This document shows positions 1-7,708 of a stretch of 64,000 bases of DNA, piece after piece. The notes beneath the pieces are model-generated. The model saw only the letters and a list, made by a program, of their open reading frames with translations. It was not told the origin of the DNA and made no database searches. The first letter of the stretch is position 1; each line of letters opens with the position of its first letter. Source of the stretch: Planctomycetota bacterium (GTDB taxonomy: Bacteria; Planctomycetota; Planctomycetia; Pirellulales; Pirellulaceae); contig JAPLNM010000098.1 of NCBI GenBank assembly GCA_026692845.1, positions 25,986 to 89,985 on the forward strand, in the 5' to 3' direction. A program made the position numbers and the translations under genes.

Positions 1-958
1 TGCTGTAGAGGATCGGTGGTTTGGACATTTGGTTTAGCGACGCGTATTCGCTAAGCCGAGCTTTGCGGTTGGCGACCAAGCTAGGGCTTGTGTCGTTGTC
101 GGAACCACCTGTCGAAGAGGCCGATGGAGTGCTTTCGGCGAAATCAGCCGGGTGGACCGGTTCGCTGGAAATGACTATTTGCACATCACCGTAGCCTGCC
201 AACAGCTCGGTCGCTTTTTTCTTGATGTCCTCTTCGTGCTCTCGGCGGCGGTCGGTCCAAAGGGTATCGTTTTGGCCGAGGCTCGGTTCGGTGAAGGTCT
301 CACCGAGGCCCAGGTCGACCAAGACGACTTCGGAGGCTTGCAGGCCCGGGAAGTGCATTTGGACGAGTCGTACGATATTGCGGCGCTCGGTCCGTGATAG
401 GTAAGGTTTATTTTTCGGATGGATTGCGACGGTCGCTGCGCGTTTTTTGTCGGGGGAAAAACCTTCGGATTTTTCGTCGTAGGTCACCACCGCTTGGCGA
501 ACGAAAGGGAACTCTTTGAGCGTGTTTTGGATCTGCAGTATCCGCTCCTTGCGCTCGCGTTGCTGCGCGACGCTTCGCGGTTCAAGGAACCGCAGCGGAT
601 CGCTCGAACCGGCGAGTTCTTGATCCAAACGAACCGGTAAGCATTTGGCTTGGGCCAGCGCTTTGAGGTAAGCGTCCTTGGAGGTGGAAGGAACGCGCAT
701 GCGATTTCCAGTCCGTTCGTAGTTTCGCAGGCTCGCGTTGCTGAAAGCCAACTCGAACTGGTCGAGTTGTTCGGGTGCGAAATCCTGGCCGTCGAGCAGA
801 TACTCCATCCGGTTCGACAGGAGGTTGGCGTTTTGGACCAGGAGCCCCAAGCCCACCGCGAGCAGGGCCGTGCAGAAGACCATCGCCATGCGGGTTTGGG
901 GATTGCTGCGAATAAACAGGCTTCGTAGCGATTCAAAGATTTGGATGAGGCTTTTCAT
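1..958 (-). CDS. fliF: Flagellar M-ring protein FliF, N-terminal part (cut by window edge)
   Basis: FliF forms the MS ring, the membrane base of the flagellar basal body. The frame is open from ATG 958 to base 1, so the C-terminal part lies outside. Reading the minus strand gives one membrane segment near residues 23-43 (MAMVFCTALLAVGLGLLV), then the first ring-building motif with the conserved 'DAYLKALAQAKCLP' stretch, then a second one with 'FPFVRQAVVTYDE' and 'RLVQMHFPGLQASEVVLVDL', the typical FliF/YscJ pattern around residues 150-215. A purine-rich AAGGGAG lies just upstream of the ATG. SctJ of type III secretion is a related alternative, but two ring motifs plus the later 'YGDVQIVIS' segment fit FliF better. 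No other flagellar gene is visible inside the window. Confidence 0.8.
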   Translation of the reverse strand, partial: MKSLIQIFESLRSLFIRSNPQTRMAMVFCTALLAVGLGLLVQNANLLSNRMEYLLDGQDFAPEQLDQFELAFSNASLRNYERTGNRMRVPSTSKDAYLKALAQAKCLPVRLDQELAGSSDPLRFLEPRSVAQQRERKERILQIQNTLKEFPFVRQAVVTYDEKSEGFSPDKKRAATVAIHPKNKPYLSRTERRNIVRLVQMHFPGLQASEVVLVDLGLGETFTEPSLGQNDTLWTDRRREHEEDIKKKATELLAGYGDVQIVISSEPVHPADFAESTPSASSTGGSDNDTSPSLVANRKARLSEYASLNQMSKPPILYS

Positions 959-1163
959 ACTCCCTTAGATCTTTAGCAAATCCTCGAGCGTGAGCCCAAG
1001 CCCACCTGCCCCTAAATTCGTGCCAACTGGCCGCGAATTCCTGCCTGCGTCTCTGACAATTCACCCTTAGAAGCGATCCAAAGGGTGCAGAAAATGGAGA
1101 GCTAAGGTAAATTAGGGGGAGTTCCGAGCAAGCACCTACCACTCAACGCACTGTCCAATAGGT

Positions 1164-2519
1164 ATGTCGACCGAAGCCACGAAGACCGAAGTTGGAAGCT
1201 ACTTCATCTCGAATTACCCACCCTATTCGCAGTGGACCCCCGAGGCGATTCCCGAAGCCCTCAGTGCCTTGGCCACCTTGCCCGGGTCTGTAAGCAACCC
1301 CGAGCAAGCCGCCGAGCTACCTCCGTTGGGTTTGTATCTGCATATCCCCTTTTGCCGCAAACGCTGCAAGTTTTGTTACTTCAAGGTTTTCACCAACGTC
1401 AACGCCGAGGCCATCGAGCGCTACGTATCGGCCCTGTGCCAAGAAATCAGCCTTGTCGCCCAGCAACCTCTGATGCAAGACCGCCAGTTCCGCTTCGTCT
1501 ATTTCGGCGGGGGAACCCCGAGCTTCCTCTCGGTCAAGCAACTGCAGTCTCTGATGGATCGCCTTCACCGCCACGTTTCTTGGAACGGTGCTGAAGAAGT
1601 CACCTTTGAGTGCGAGCCAGGAACGCTCAGCGAATCGAAGGTACAGATCCTCAAGGAACTTGGCGTAACTCGCTTGAGCCTGGGTGTCGAAAACTTCTCC
1701 GATGCGATCCTCGAAGAGAACGGTCGAGCTCATCTATCGAAAGAGGTTTACCGAGCGTGGGAATGGATCTCTAAAGCGGAATTTGCCAATGTGAACATCG
1801 ACTTGATTTCTGGCATGGTCGGAGAGACTTGGGAGAATTGGAAGCAGAACATCCAAAAGACGCTCGAACTGTCCCCTGAGAGCGTGACGATCTACCAGAT
1901 GGAACTTCCCTTCAATACCGTCTACTCCAAAGGGATGCTTGAATCCCAAAGCGAATCGGCCGTTGCGACTTGGCCGACCAAGCGGGACTGGGTCCGTTAC
2001 GCATTCGATGTCTTTCAAGACAACGGTTACTCGATCAGCAGTGCCTATACGGTCGTCAAGGACCCGACGAAGGTCAGTTTCTCGTATCGCGACAATCTCT
2101 GGAGAGGCTCGGATCTGCTTGCCACAGGCATCGCGAGCTTTGGACATGTCGGCGGCGTGCATTACCAAAACGTTCCGGAATGGGATCGTTACTTGAGCAT
2201 CATCCTCGATGAAAATCGACTTCCGATCGGCCGTGCCTATCGTCCCACGGTGCAACAGCGATTGATCCGCGAGATGATCTTGCAACTGAAAAAAGGGTAC
2301 TTGAACGTCGAGTACTTCCGCCGCAAATTCCAGGTCGACATCCTCGAGCATTGGCAATCGGAGTGGAATGCTTATGCCGCCGATGGATACGTCCAGTTGC
2401 CTGCCGATTCGAAGGCCCAGGATGCAGACATCCGTTTGACGACCGACGGGCTCTTGCGAGTCGACGGACTTTTGCAGGCGTTTTTTGAACCTGAGTTTCG
2501 CAACGTACGGTACACCTGA
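1164..2519 (+). CDS. HemN/HemW-like radical SAM protein (coproporphyrinogen III oxidase family)
   Basis: A radical SAM enzyme. The CX3CX2C cluster motif is at about residues 63-70 (CRKRCKFC), preceded by the HemN-type 'LGLYLHIPFC'. 'YFGGGTPSFL', 'EVTFECEPGTL' and 'GVTRLSLGVENF' are further HemN-family SAM-binding strands, and the C-terminal third resembles the HemN C-terminal domain. Members include oxygen-independent coproporphyrinogen oxidase, the haem chaperone HemW and haem-degrading methyltransferases; the sequence alone does not settle which. The stop codon overlaps the start of the next gene by one base (TGATG), so translation is probably coupled to the DUF2752 membrane protein. It is divergent from fliF, with about 205 bases between the two starts. 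Confidence 0.8.
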   Translation: MSTEATKTEVGSYFISNYPPYSQWTPEAIPEALSALATLPGSVSNPEQAAELPPLGLYLHIPFCRKRCKFCYFKVFTNVNAEAIERYVSALCQEISLVAQQPLMQDRQFRFVYFGGGTPSFLSVKQLQSLMDRLHRHVSWNGAEEVTFECEPGTLSESKVQILKELGVTRLSLGVENFSDAILEENGRAHLSKEVYRAWEWISKAEFANVNIDLISGMVGETWENWKQNIQKTLELSPESVTIYQMELPFNTVYSKGMLESQSESAVATWPTKRDWVRYAFDVFQDNGYSISSAYTVVKDPTKVSFSYRDNLWRGSDLLATGIASFGHVGGVHYQNVPEWDRYLSIILDENRLPIGRAYRPTVQQRLIREMILQLKKGYLNVEYFRRKFQVDILEHWQSEWNAYAADGYVQLPADSKAQDADIRLTTDGLLRVDGLLQAFFEPEFRNVRYT

Positions 2520-2959
2520 TGACAAGCCCTGGGCTGGGCAAGGCAGAGCGGGCTAGCCTCGCGGTGCTAACCGCAGCTTTGGTCTCCGTGCTGGGCGTTG
2601 CAGCTTGGCTGGTCCCAGAGCCCAGTGGCCTGGGCACCCATCAGCAATTGGGATTGCCTGCCTGCACATCGGTTTCGATATTGGGGATTCGCTGTCCGGC
2701 CTGCGGGATGACGACCTCCTGGGCCTTGATGGCCGAGGGTCGAGTCCCTGAGGCGATCCGAGCCAATCTCGGAGGATCGCTGCTGTTTATTGTCGCTGCC
2801 TGTTCGGTCCCATGGCTCGTGGGCATTCTATGGACCTCAAGCTGTCGACTCCGAGATCAATGGGGACTTTTTGCCCTGAGCGGATCGCTCGTGTCGATGG
2901 CCATCGCCTTGGTCCTTTGGGCTTGGAATCTGGTGACCACTAAGCTGCAAAACCTTTGA
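2519..2959 (+). CDS. DUF2752 family small membrane protein
   Basis: A 146-residue protein with about three hydrophobic segments (residues 10-32, 82-103, 119-138). The segment 'GIRCPACGMTTSWALM' near residues 58-73 is the CPxCGxT signature of DUF2752, a family of unknown function. The start overlaps the radical SAM stop by one base, suggesting coupling. The last 20 bases overlap the 3' end of the convergent SNF2 gene. Confidence 0.75.
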   Translation: MTSPGLGKAERASLAVLTAALVSVLGVAAWLVPEPSGLGTHQQLGLPACTSVSILGIRCPACGMTTSWALMAEGRVPEAIRANLGGSLLFIVAACSVPWLVGILWTSSCRLRDQWGLFALSGSLVSMAIALVLWAWNLVTTKLQNL

Positions 2960-4823
2960 AACGGGGCGGGACGTTCAGGCCGAAGAGGCCGAAGATTTCG
3001 TTGCGATTGAGCCCCAAGTTCGTCGGCGTACCGGCTTCGGCAAAAAGGGTCTTGAGCAATTCCCTTTTCTCCGACAAGACTGCATCGATCCGCTGCTCGA
3101 TCGTTTCGACGGCCATCATCCGAGTGACCGTCACGGCCTTTTTGACCCCCAATCGATGGGCACGATTGATGGCCTGGTCCTCGACGGCCGGATTCCACCA
3201 CCGATCGAACAGGAACACGTAATGGCAGAACTGCAAGTTCAAGCCCACGGCACCGGCTCCATAGCTCATGAGGATCACATTGCACGAAGGATCGTTTCGG
3301 AATCGTTCGATCACTCCATCGCGGCGGTTCGACGCGATACGGCCGTGGTACTCGACGGGATTGAAACGTGCGAGCCTCTCGGAAATCACATCCAGAGTCG
3401 ACACCCATTGGCTAAAGACGATCGCTTTTTGTCCGCTTGCGGCGATCTCTTCCATATCGGCTTCCAAGCGTTCGAGTTTGCTGCTCGCGCCGGTGACTGG
3501 ATCGAAGTTGCAGATCTGCTTGAGCCGTAGCACCAATTCGAAAACGTGCTGAACGGTCACCGATTCGCCGAGGTCCGCAAGATGCACGACACCTTCCTCC
3601 TCGGCGATCTTGTAGCTGGCGCGTTGCTCGGGGGACAACTCCAGATCCGCGTTGCGGTAAAGACGCGGCGGCATGTCCTTGAGCACCTTGTCTTTGGTCC
3701 GTCGCAAAATATGGTCGCGCGTAGCGTGGCCAAGCGACTTCAAATGCATATCGTCGCGCAGGTGCCCTGGCGAGAGGAACTCGAAGATGCTCACAAGGTC
3801 TTCGATGGAGTTTTCGATCGGCGTTCCGGTCAGCGCCCATGAACGGCTTCGTGGGATCGATCGGACCACTTCGCTCGTCGTGCTATTGCGGTTCTTGATC
3901 CTCTGCGCTTCGTCCAAAAGGACCAAATCAAAAAAGAGCGATTCGCCATCGATGATCGATGAGTCCTTGAGCATCAGCTCATAGTTAGCGATTTTCACTG
4001 GAGCCTGCGGGTTCGACCAGACCCAGGCCCTTTTGCTTGAATCCCCTTCGATCACCGCGATAGGGATTTCAGGAGCCCACTGCCGAAACTCCCGCATCCA
4101 GTTGGTCACCAAGGGTTTCGGGCACACCAGCAGCGCGTTGCGAATTTCACCCGAAAGCAAAAGCATGCGGATCGCAGTGATCGCTTGCATCGTCTTTCCC
4201 AATCCCATTTCATCGGCAAGGATCGCCGAGGATCGAGCATAGAGAAATGCGATGCCATCCATCTGATAAGGAAACGGCTGAAACGGGAACGTCAACTTCG
4301 CGTTCTGAACGATCGACTCCAAGGGCGGTTGCAACACATAGTACAGACGGTCCTCCAAGCGGATCAGGTTCCGCGGAGGCTTGATTCGTGTTTTCTTGCC
4401 AGTGTTGTTCGGTCCCTGGGAGCCACAATCCGTCGTTGGATCCTCGGCCGTCGAGTCCTCCGCACAGGCGCCGTTCACTTCGGGGCCTTGAGCCTCGGAC
4501 CCCTTCCCATGGTTTGGACCAATTGCCAACGGAGTCTTGATGGCCCAATGGGGCGACTCGGGAAACGAAAAGCCAATGGCCTTCGGGAGTGGATGCGCAA
4601 GTTGGATCGCAAGGACCTTCGGGGCAGCAGCCACACAGAGTCCCGAGTACTCGGCCATGGCGTTGTGCATTCTGGGCAGCGTTTCGACGACAAGCTCGCT
4701 TTGCCAGAGGTCAACGGTAGGCCAGAGGTCAACGGTAGGTAAGTCCGCAAGTTCGCTCCAAAGCGTCGTCGGGTAGAACTCCGAGACAACCTCGAGAGGC
4801 ACAGACCCCTGGGAGTCGTTCAT
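2940..4823 (-). CDS. SNF2-family DEAD/DEAH-like ATPase (helicase-related)
   Basis: A 627-residue SWI2/SNF2-type ATPase, a family of double-stranded-DNA translocases acting on nucleoprotein. Walker A is 'DEMGLGKT' (residues 204-211), motif II 'LLDEAQRIKN' lies near residue 305, 'SWALTGTPIEN' follows, and 'DRWWNPAVEDQAINRAHR' near residue 545 is the SNF2 motif V/VI region. The first 150 residues are poorly conserved and contain a short perfect duplication (TVDLWP twice). Only two bases separate its start from the stop of the upstream unknown gene, so the two are probably cotranscribed. It lacks the C-terminal zinc finger or bromo-like modules of eukaryotic members. Role is probably DNA repair or transcription recycling, as for RapA/HepA; this is inference. 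Confidence 0.88.
   Translation of the reverse strand: MNDSQGSVPLEVVSEFYPTTLWSELADLPTVDLWPTVDLWQSELVVETLPRMHNAMAEYSGLCVAAAPKVLAIQLAHPLPKAIGFSFPESPHWAIKTPLAIGPNHGKGSEAQGPEVNGACAEDSTAEDPTTDCGSQGPNNTGKKTRIKPPRNLIRLEDRLYYVLQPPLESIVQNAKLTFPFQPFPYQMDGIAFLYARSSAILADEMGLGKTMQAITAIRMLLLSGEIRNALLVCPKPLVTNWMREFRQWAPEIPIAVIEGDSSKRAWVWSNPQAPVKIANYELMLKDSSIIDGESLFFDLVLLDEAQRIKNRNSTTSEVVRSIPRSRSWALTGTPIENSIEDLVSIFEFLSPGHLRDDMHLKSLGHATRDHILRRTKDKVLKDMPPRLYRNADLELSPEQRASYKIAEEEGVVHLADLGESVTVQHVFELVLRLKQICNFDPVTGASSKLERLEADMEEIAASGQKAIVFSQWVSTLDVISERLARFNPVEYHGRIASNRRDGVIERFRNDPSCNVILMSYGAGAVGLNLQFCHYVFLFDRWWNPAVEDQAINRAHRLGVKKAVTVTRMMAVETIEQRIDAVLSEKRELLKTLFAEAGTPTNLGLNRNEIFGLFGLNVPPRFKGFAA
4704..4739 (-). repeat. 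18-bp perfect tandem duplication in the SNF2 gene
   Basis: Two back-to-back copies of ccagaggtcaacggtagg (4704-4721 and 4722-4739), duplicating six residues (TVDLWP) in the variable N-terminus without breaking the frame. Confidence 0.9.
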
Positions 4824-4825
4824 AC

Positions 4826-5470
4826 TTAAGCCGCCTTGGTTCGGGGGTGCGCCTCGGCCAACGCTTCGATGATCCGTTCGAATGGCTCGCGCAGATCATG
4901 TTCGCTCGCATACGATTCGATCAACCCATCGACCGAGTCGAGGTCGCAGCGGTAGGACTCCAAACAGCAAAACTGATAGTGCTCGGCAGACCTTTGTGCG
5001 TACTCCGAAGCATTCCGCTGATAACTCGGTGTTTGAAAACCATGATCGAGGCTCGTGGGGTCCGAAGGTTCCCCGGTGGGCGAATGGTCCGCCGGGGTCC
5101 GAGTCTGGCTCGGTAGGTTGCGGACCCATAGGATGGGCAAGTCGATCCAATGGCGAACGCACAAGGCCGCGGGCGAATCGACCAAAACCACCTGGGGCTG
5201 AAGCTTTGCTCGCGAGAGCAACGCTCTGCAGATCTGCTCGCCGCAGAGAAATTCCTCGAGTGTCGGTCCAAAGAGGATCGACTGAGCCCGAGTCGGCTGA
5301 ACCGGCACGGTGCAATGGAATTCCAGGGGGCGGGCCACACTGTTGATCAGCAAATAGCCTCCGAAGTAGCCTTGGTCCAACCGCTGTCGGACCGAGACGA
5401 AACCCAGCGATTTTTGTGACAAAACGTTGTCTGATGCCATGCGACTTTGTTGTAAATCTTGCGAAACCAT
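4826..5470 (-). CDS. Conserved-looking protein of unknown function, partner of the SNF2 gene
   Basis: 214 residues with no recognised domain. The N-terminal half is rich in hydrophobic beta-like stretches ('QGYFGGYLLINSVARPLEFHC' region, residues 33-54); the second half is acidic and ends in a helix-prone segment. It holds several cysteines (residues 53, 76, 81, 104) but no clear zinc-ligand spacing. Its stop is two bases before the SNF2 start, which argues for a joint function with the helicase. ATG 5470 is the longest start; ATG 5440 (MASDNVL) is an alternative. Confidence 0.65.
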   Translation of the reverse strand: MVSQDLQQSRMASDNVLSQKSLGFVSVRQRLDQGYFGGYLLINSVARPLEFHCTVPVQPTRAQSILFGPTLEEFLCGEQICRALLSRAKLQPQVVLVDSPAALCVRHWIDLPILWVRNLPSQTRTPADHSPTGEPSDPTSLDHGFQTPSYQRNASEYAQRSAEHYQFCCLESYRCDLDSVDGLIESYASEHDLREPFERIIEALAEAHPRTKAA

Positions 5471-5621
5471 CTGCGATGAAGGTCAAAGACCCCGCCCTAA
5501 GCTTCGACGCGCCGAGCAGGATCTGTCCAGACATCGCCTCCCAAGCCGACTTGTCGACACAAATTCGCCAAATTAACAAGCCACTCGTTCCGAAAACTCG
5601 ACTTTTGAGCACCCTCGACGA

Positions 5622-5627
5622 TATACT
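5622..5627 (+). promoter_or_regulatory. Possible -10 element (TATACT)
   Basis: TATACT lies 78 bases before ATG 5700, in the 229-base gap between two divergent genes. No convincing -35 was found at 16-18 bases upstream. The same hexamer recurs before other genes in the window. Confidence 0.3.
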
Positions 5628-5699
5628 GAATATCCAGAGAGCTTTCTGGCGATCTCCGGCTTGTTTCTCCATCTAGAGCCTCTTTGCAAGCAAATCACC

Positions 5700-6197
5700 A
5701 TGTCTAACGACCCAGGACCATTTTCTCCCATTTTTTCGATCAATGTGTCGGCCGAGGCCTCCAGCGGGCAAAACGCCCCGGCTCAGGCTGCCAACGCGCC
5801 GGCGACGAATCGAAACCTGGATGTCGGCACGGCCATGATCGCCCTGATGAGGCAATTGGTCGACGCTCAGAACCGTCAAAATCAGATGGTCGAGCAGATG
5901 CTTCAAATCAATCGCCAAGTCCTCCAAAACACCCAGCAAGCCAATACGCAGCGCCAAAACGAGATGAACCAGTGGCGAAGCGCCAACCCGGAGTTGGTCC
6001 AAGCCTGCCGCAGTGCGCTTGAAACGCTCTCGGCGGTTCAAACCGATTTTTTAGAGAAGATGACCTCGGAGGTCGAGGACACCCAGGAGCAACTCGTAGA
6101 CAGTGAATACATGTTCGCCGACTTCCTCGATCGCTTCGGTCCTCGCATGGCCCATCTCAATGGGATCCTTCAAATCCTCAATCACTTAGTCGGCTAG
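5700..6197 (+). CDS. Small coiled-coil protein of unknown function
   Basis: 165 residues. The first 40 are Ala/Asn/Pro-rich and disordered-looking; residues 45-100 are Gln/Asn-rich with heptad-like hydrophobic spacing ('MIALMRQLVDAQNRQNQMVEQ'), suggesting a coiled coil; the C-terminus is another amphipathic helix. There is no signal peptide or membrane segment. ATG 5700 is preferred over an upstream ATG at 5661, which adds only 13 unpromising residues and starts close to a TATACT at 5622. Function unknown. Confidence 0.65.
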   Translation: MSNDPGPFSPIFSINVSAEASSGQNAPAQAANAPATNRNLDVGTAMIALMRQLVDAQNRQNQMVEQMLQINRQVLQNTQQANTQRQNEMNQWRSANPELVQACRSALETLSAVQTDFLEKMTSEVEDTQEQLVDSEYMFADFLDRFGPRMAHLNGILQILNHLVG

Positions 6198-6217
6198 CCA
6201 ATTAGTCGGTTAGCCAC
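6186..6217 (+). repeat. 16-bp imperfect tandem duplication across a stop codon
   Basis: ttagtcggctagccaa (6186-6201) followed by ttagtcggttagccac (6202-6217). The first copy contains the stop codon of the upstream gene (6195-6197); a weaker third copy may follow. Confidence 0.75.
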
Positions 6218-6267
6218 TGCGTCGGCTCGCTAGCGGCTGTCGAATCGCATCGCTCCGGAATGGAACT

Positions 6268-6744
6268 ATGGAATCTCTCGAAACAAAACTTCAATCGCTA
6301 GGCTGGACACTTCCGCCTGCCCCCAAGCCCGTCGGGCTCTACAAACCCGTCTTGATCGTCGGCAACTTAGCTTACGTGTCCGGACACGGTCCACTGCTTG
6401 CCGATGGCTCGCTGATGCTCGGGCGCGTCGGCCTGGACCTGGACGTCACGGCAGGCCAAGCCGCCGCCAAGCAGACTGCATTGGCCATGCTCGCTACATT
6501 GCGAAAAGAGCTTTCGAGTCTCGATCGTCTTGTTCGCATCGTCAAGACGCTCGGATTGGTCCGTTGCACCGATGAGTTTGGCCAAAGCCCTCTGGTCATC
6601 AATGGATTCAGCCAAGTCTTCGTCGACCTACTTGGAAACGACCTTGGGATCGGCGCTCGAAGCGCCCTGGGTACCAACTCGCTACCCAACGGAATGGCCG
6701 TCGAGGTCGAAGCGATATTCGAGATCAAGCCCCTTGCAGAATAA
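6268..6744 (+). CDS. Rid family protein (YjgF/YER057c/UK114)
   Basis: 158 residues with the family pattern: 'LAYVSGHGPLL' near residues 35-45 and 'ARSALGTNSLPNGMAVEVEAIFEI' near residues 131-154. The arginine of the last motif matches the substrate-binding Arg of RidA enamine/imine deaminases, which remove reactive 2-aminoacrylate. Rid proteins are small trimers in the cytosol. It lies six bases upstream of rsmA and may be cotranscribed. It resembles the longer 'YjgF-like' subgroup more than classical RidA (about 128 residues), so the substrate is uncertain. Confidence 0.85.
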   Translation: MESLETKLQSLGWTLPPAPKPVGLYKPVLIVGNLAYVSGHGPLLADGSLMLGRVGLDLDVTAGQAAAKQTALAMLATLRKELSSLDRLVRIVKTLGLVRCTDEFGQSPLVINGFSQVFVDLLGNDLGIGARSALGTNSLPNGMAVEVEAIFEIKPLAE

Positions 6745-6750
6745 GTCCTG

Positions 6751-7659
6751 ATGAGCGATCGGCAAACACTCAGTTTTCTCTCCCGGACGCTCCAACGCGC
6801 AGGCCTCCATCCGAAAACCAAGTACGGTCAAAATTTTTTGATCGACCTGAATTTGCTCAACCTGCTGGTCGATGGAGCGGACCTTTCGTCTCGCGACGTC
6901 GTACTGGAAATCGGGACCGGTATGGGCTCGCTGACCAAAGCGCTCGCGACGCGCGTCGGGGCGGTTTTGACCGTCGAGGTCGACCGGGACCTCCAAGCGA
7001 TTGCAGCTCGCGAACTAGCCGATCATCCGAATGTGCGACTGCTGTGCTGCGATGCTTTGCGGAATAAAAACCACTTGCGGGCCGAGTTGCTCGATAATAT
7101 CCGCGATGCGATGTCGCGGATCCCAGGATCGAAATTCAAACTCGTCGCGAACTTGCCCTACAACGTCGCGACACCCATCATCAGCAACCTGCTGAACGAA
7201 ACTCCCCTGGTCGAACGGATGGTCGTGACGATCCAAAAGGAACTCGGCGAAAGGATCATCGCTCCACCTAGTTGCAAAGACTACAGCGCGCTTTCGATCT
7301 GGATGCAGTCGCAGTGCGATTGCGAGATCTTGAGGATTTTGCCGCCGAGTGTTTTTTGGCCAAGGCCCAACGTCGACTCGGCCATCATCAGGATCATCCC
7401 CAATGCCACCAAGCGCGTACGAATCGTCGATTTGGAGTTCTTCCATACTCGACTTCGAGCGATGTTCTTGCACCGACGCAAGTTCCTCCGCAGCCAAGTC
7501 ATCTCGGCCATGCAAGAGCACCTAACCAAAGAGCAGGTCGATGCGGTCTTGGCCCAACAGCACCTGGAACCCAACCTGCGAGCCGAGCAATTAACCGTCG
7601 AGCAGATGATCGCTCTGCTCGAGGCATGCCGCACCCACGCGCCACTGCCGACACCCTAA
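6751..7659 (+). CDS. rsmA: 16S rRNA dimethyladenosine transferase RsmA (KsgA)
   Basis: Dimethylates two adjacent adenines in the 3' hairpin loop of 16S rRNA during small-subunit maturation, using S-adenosylmethionine. Visible motifs: 'KYGQNFLID' (residues 24-32), the SAM-binding loop 'LEIGTGMGSLT' (52-62), the acidic 'VEVDRDL' end of strand 2 and the catalytic 'VANLPYNVATP' (132-142). The C-terminal helical domain 'FHTRLRAMFLHRRKFLRSQV' is typical. Length of 302 is slightly above the usual 270-290. The gene follows the Rid gene by six bases. Confidence 0.93.
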   Translation: MSDRQTLSFLSRTLQRAGLHPKTKYGQNFLIDLNLLNLLVDGADLSSRDVVLEIGTGMGSLTKALATRVGAVLTVEVDRDLQAIAARELADHPNVRLLCCDALRNKNHLRAELLDNIRDAMSRIPGSKFKLVANLPYNVATPIISNLLNETPLVERMVVTIQKELGERIIAPPSCKDYSALSIWMQSQCDCEILRILPPSVFWPRPNVDSAIIRIIPNATKRVRIVDLEFFHTRLRAMFLHRRKFLRSQVISAMQEHLTKEQVDAVLAQQHLEPNLRAEQLTVEQMIALLEACRTHAPLPTP

Positions 7660-7693
7660 GCCCACCCACTTAAGCCCACCCCCTAAGCCCCAT
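7654..7693 (+). repeat. Short near-tandem repeat downstream of rsmA
   Basis: Three imperfect copies of a ctaagcccaccc-like unit (taagcccaccca, taagcccacccc, taagcccca) covering the rsmA stop codon and the following spacer. Confidence 0.65.
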
Positions 7694-7708
7694 TGAGTCG
7701 GACCTACC

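Noticed and set aside
484..936. Minus-strand 150-residue ORF inside the fliF region
   Set aside because: Ser/Arg/Trp-rich shadow frame; the FliF motifs are read in the other minus frame from 958.
933..1142. Minus-strand ORF of 69 residues before fliF
   Set aside because: It overlaps the fliF start in another frame and has no protein-like motif or ribosome-binding site.
1734..2525. 263-residue ORF antisense to the radical SAM gene
   Set aside because: Composition is that of an antisense shadow and the plus-strand frame has clear catalytic motifs.
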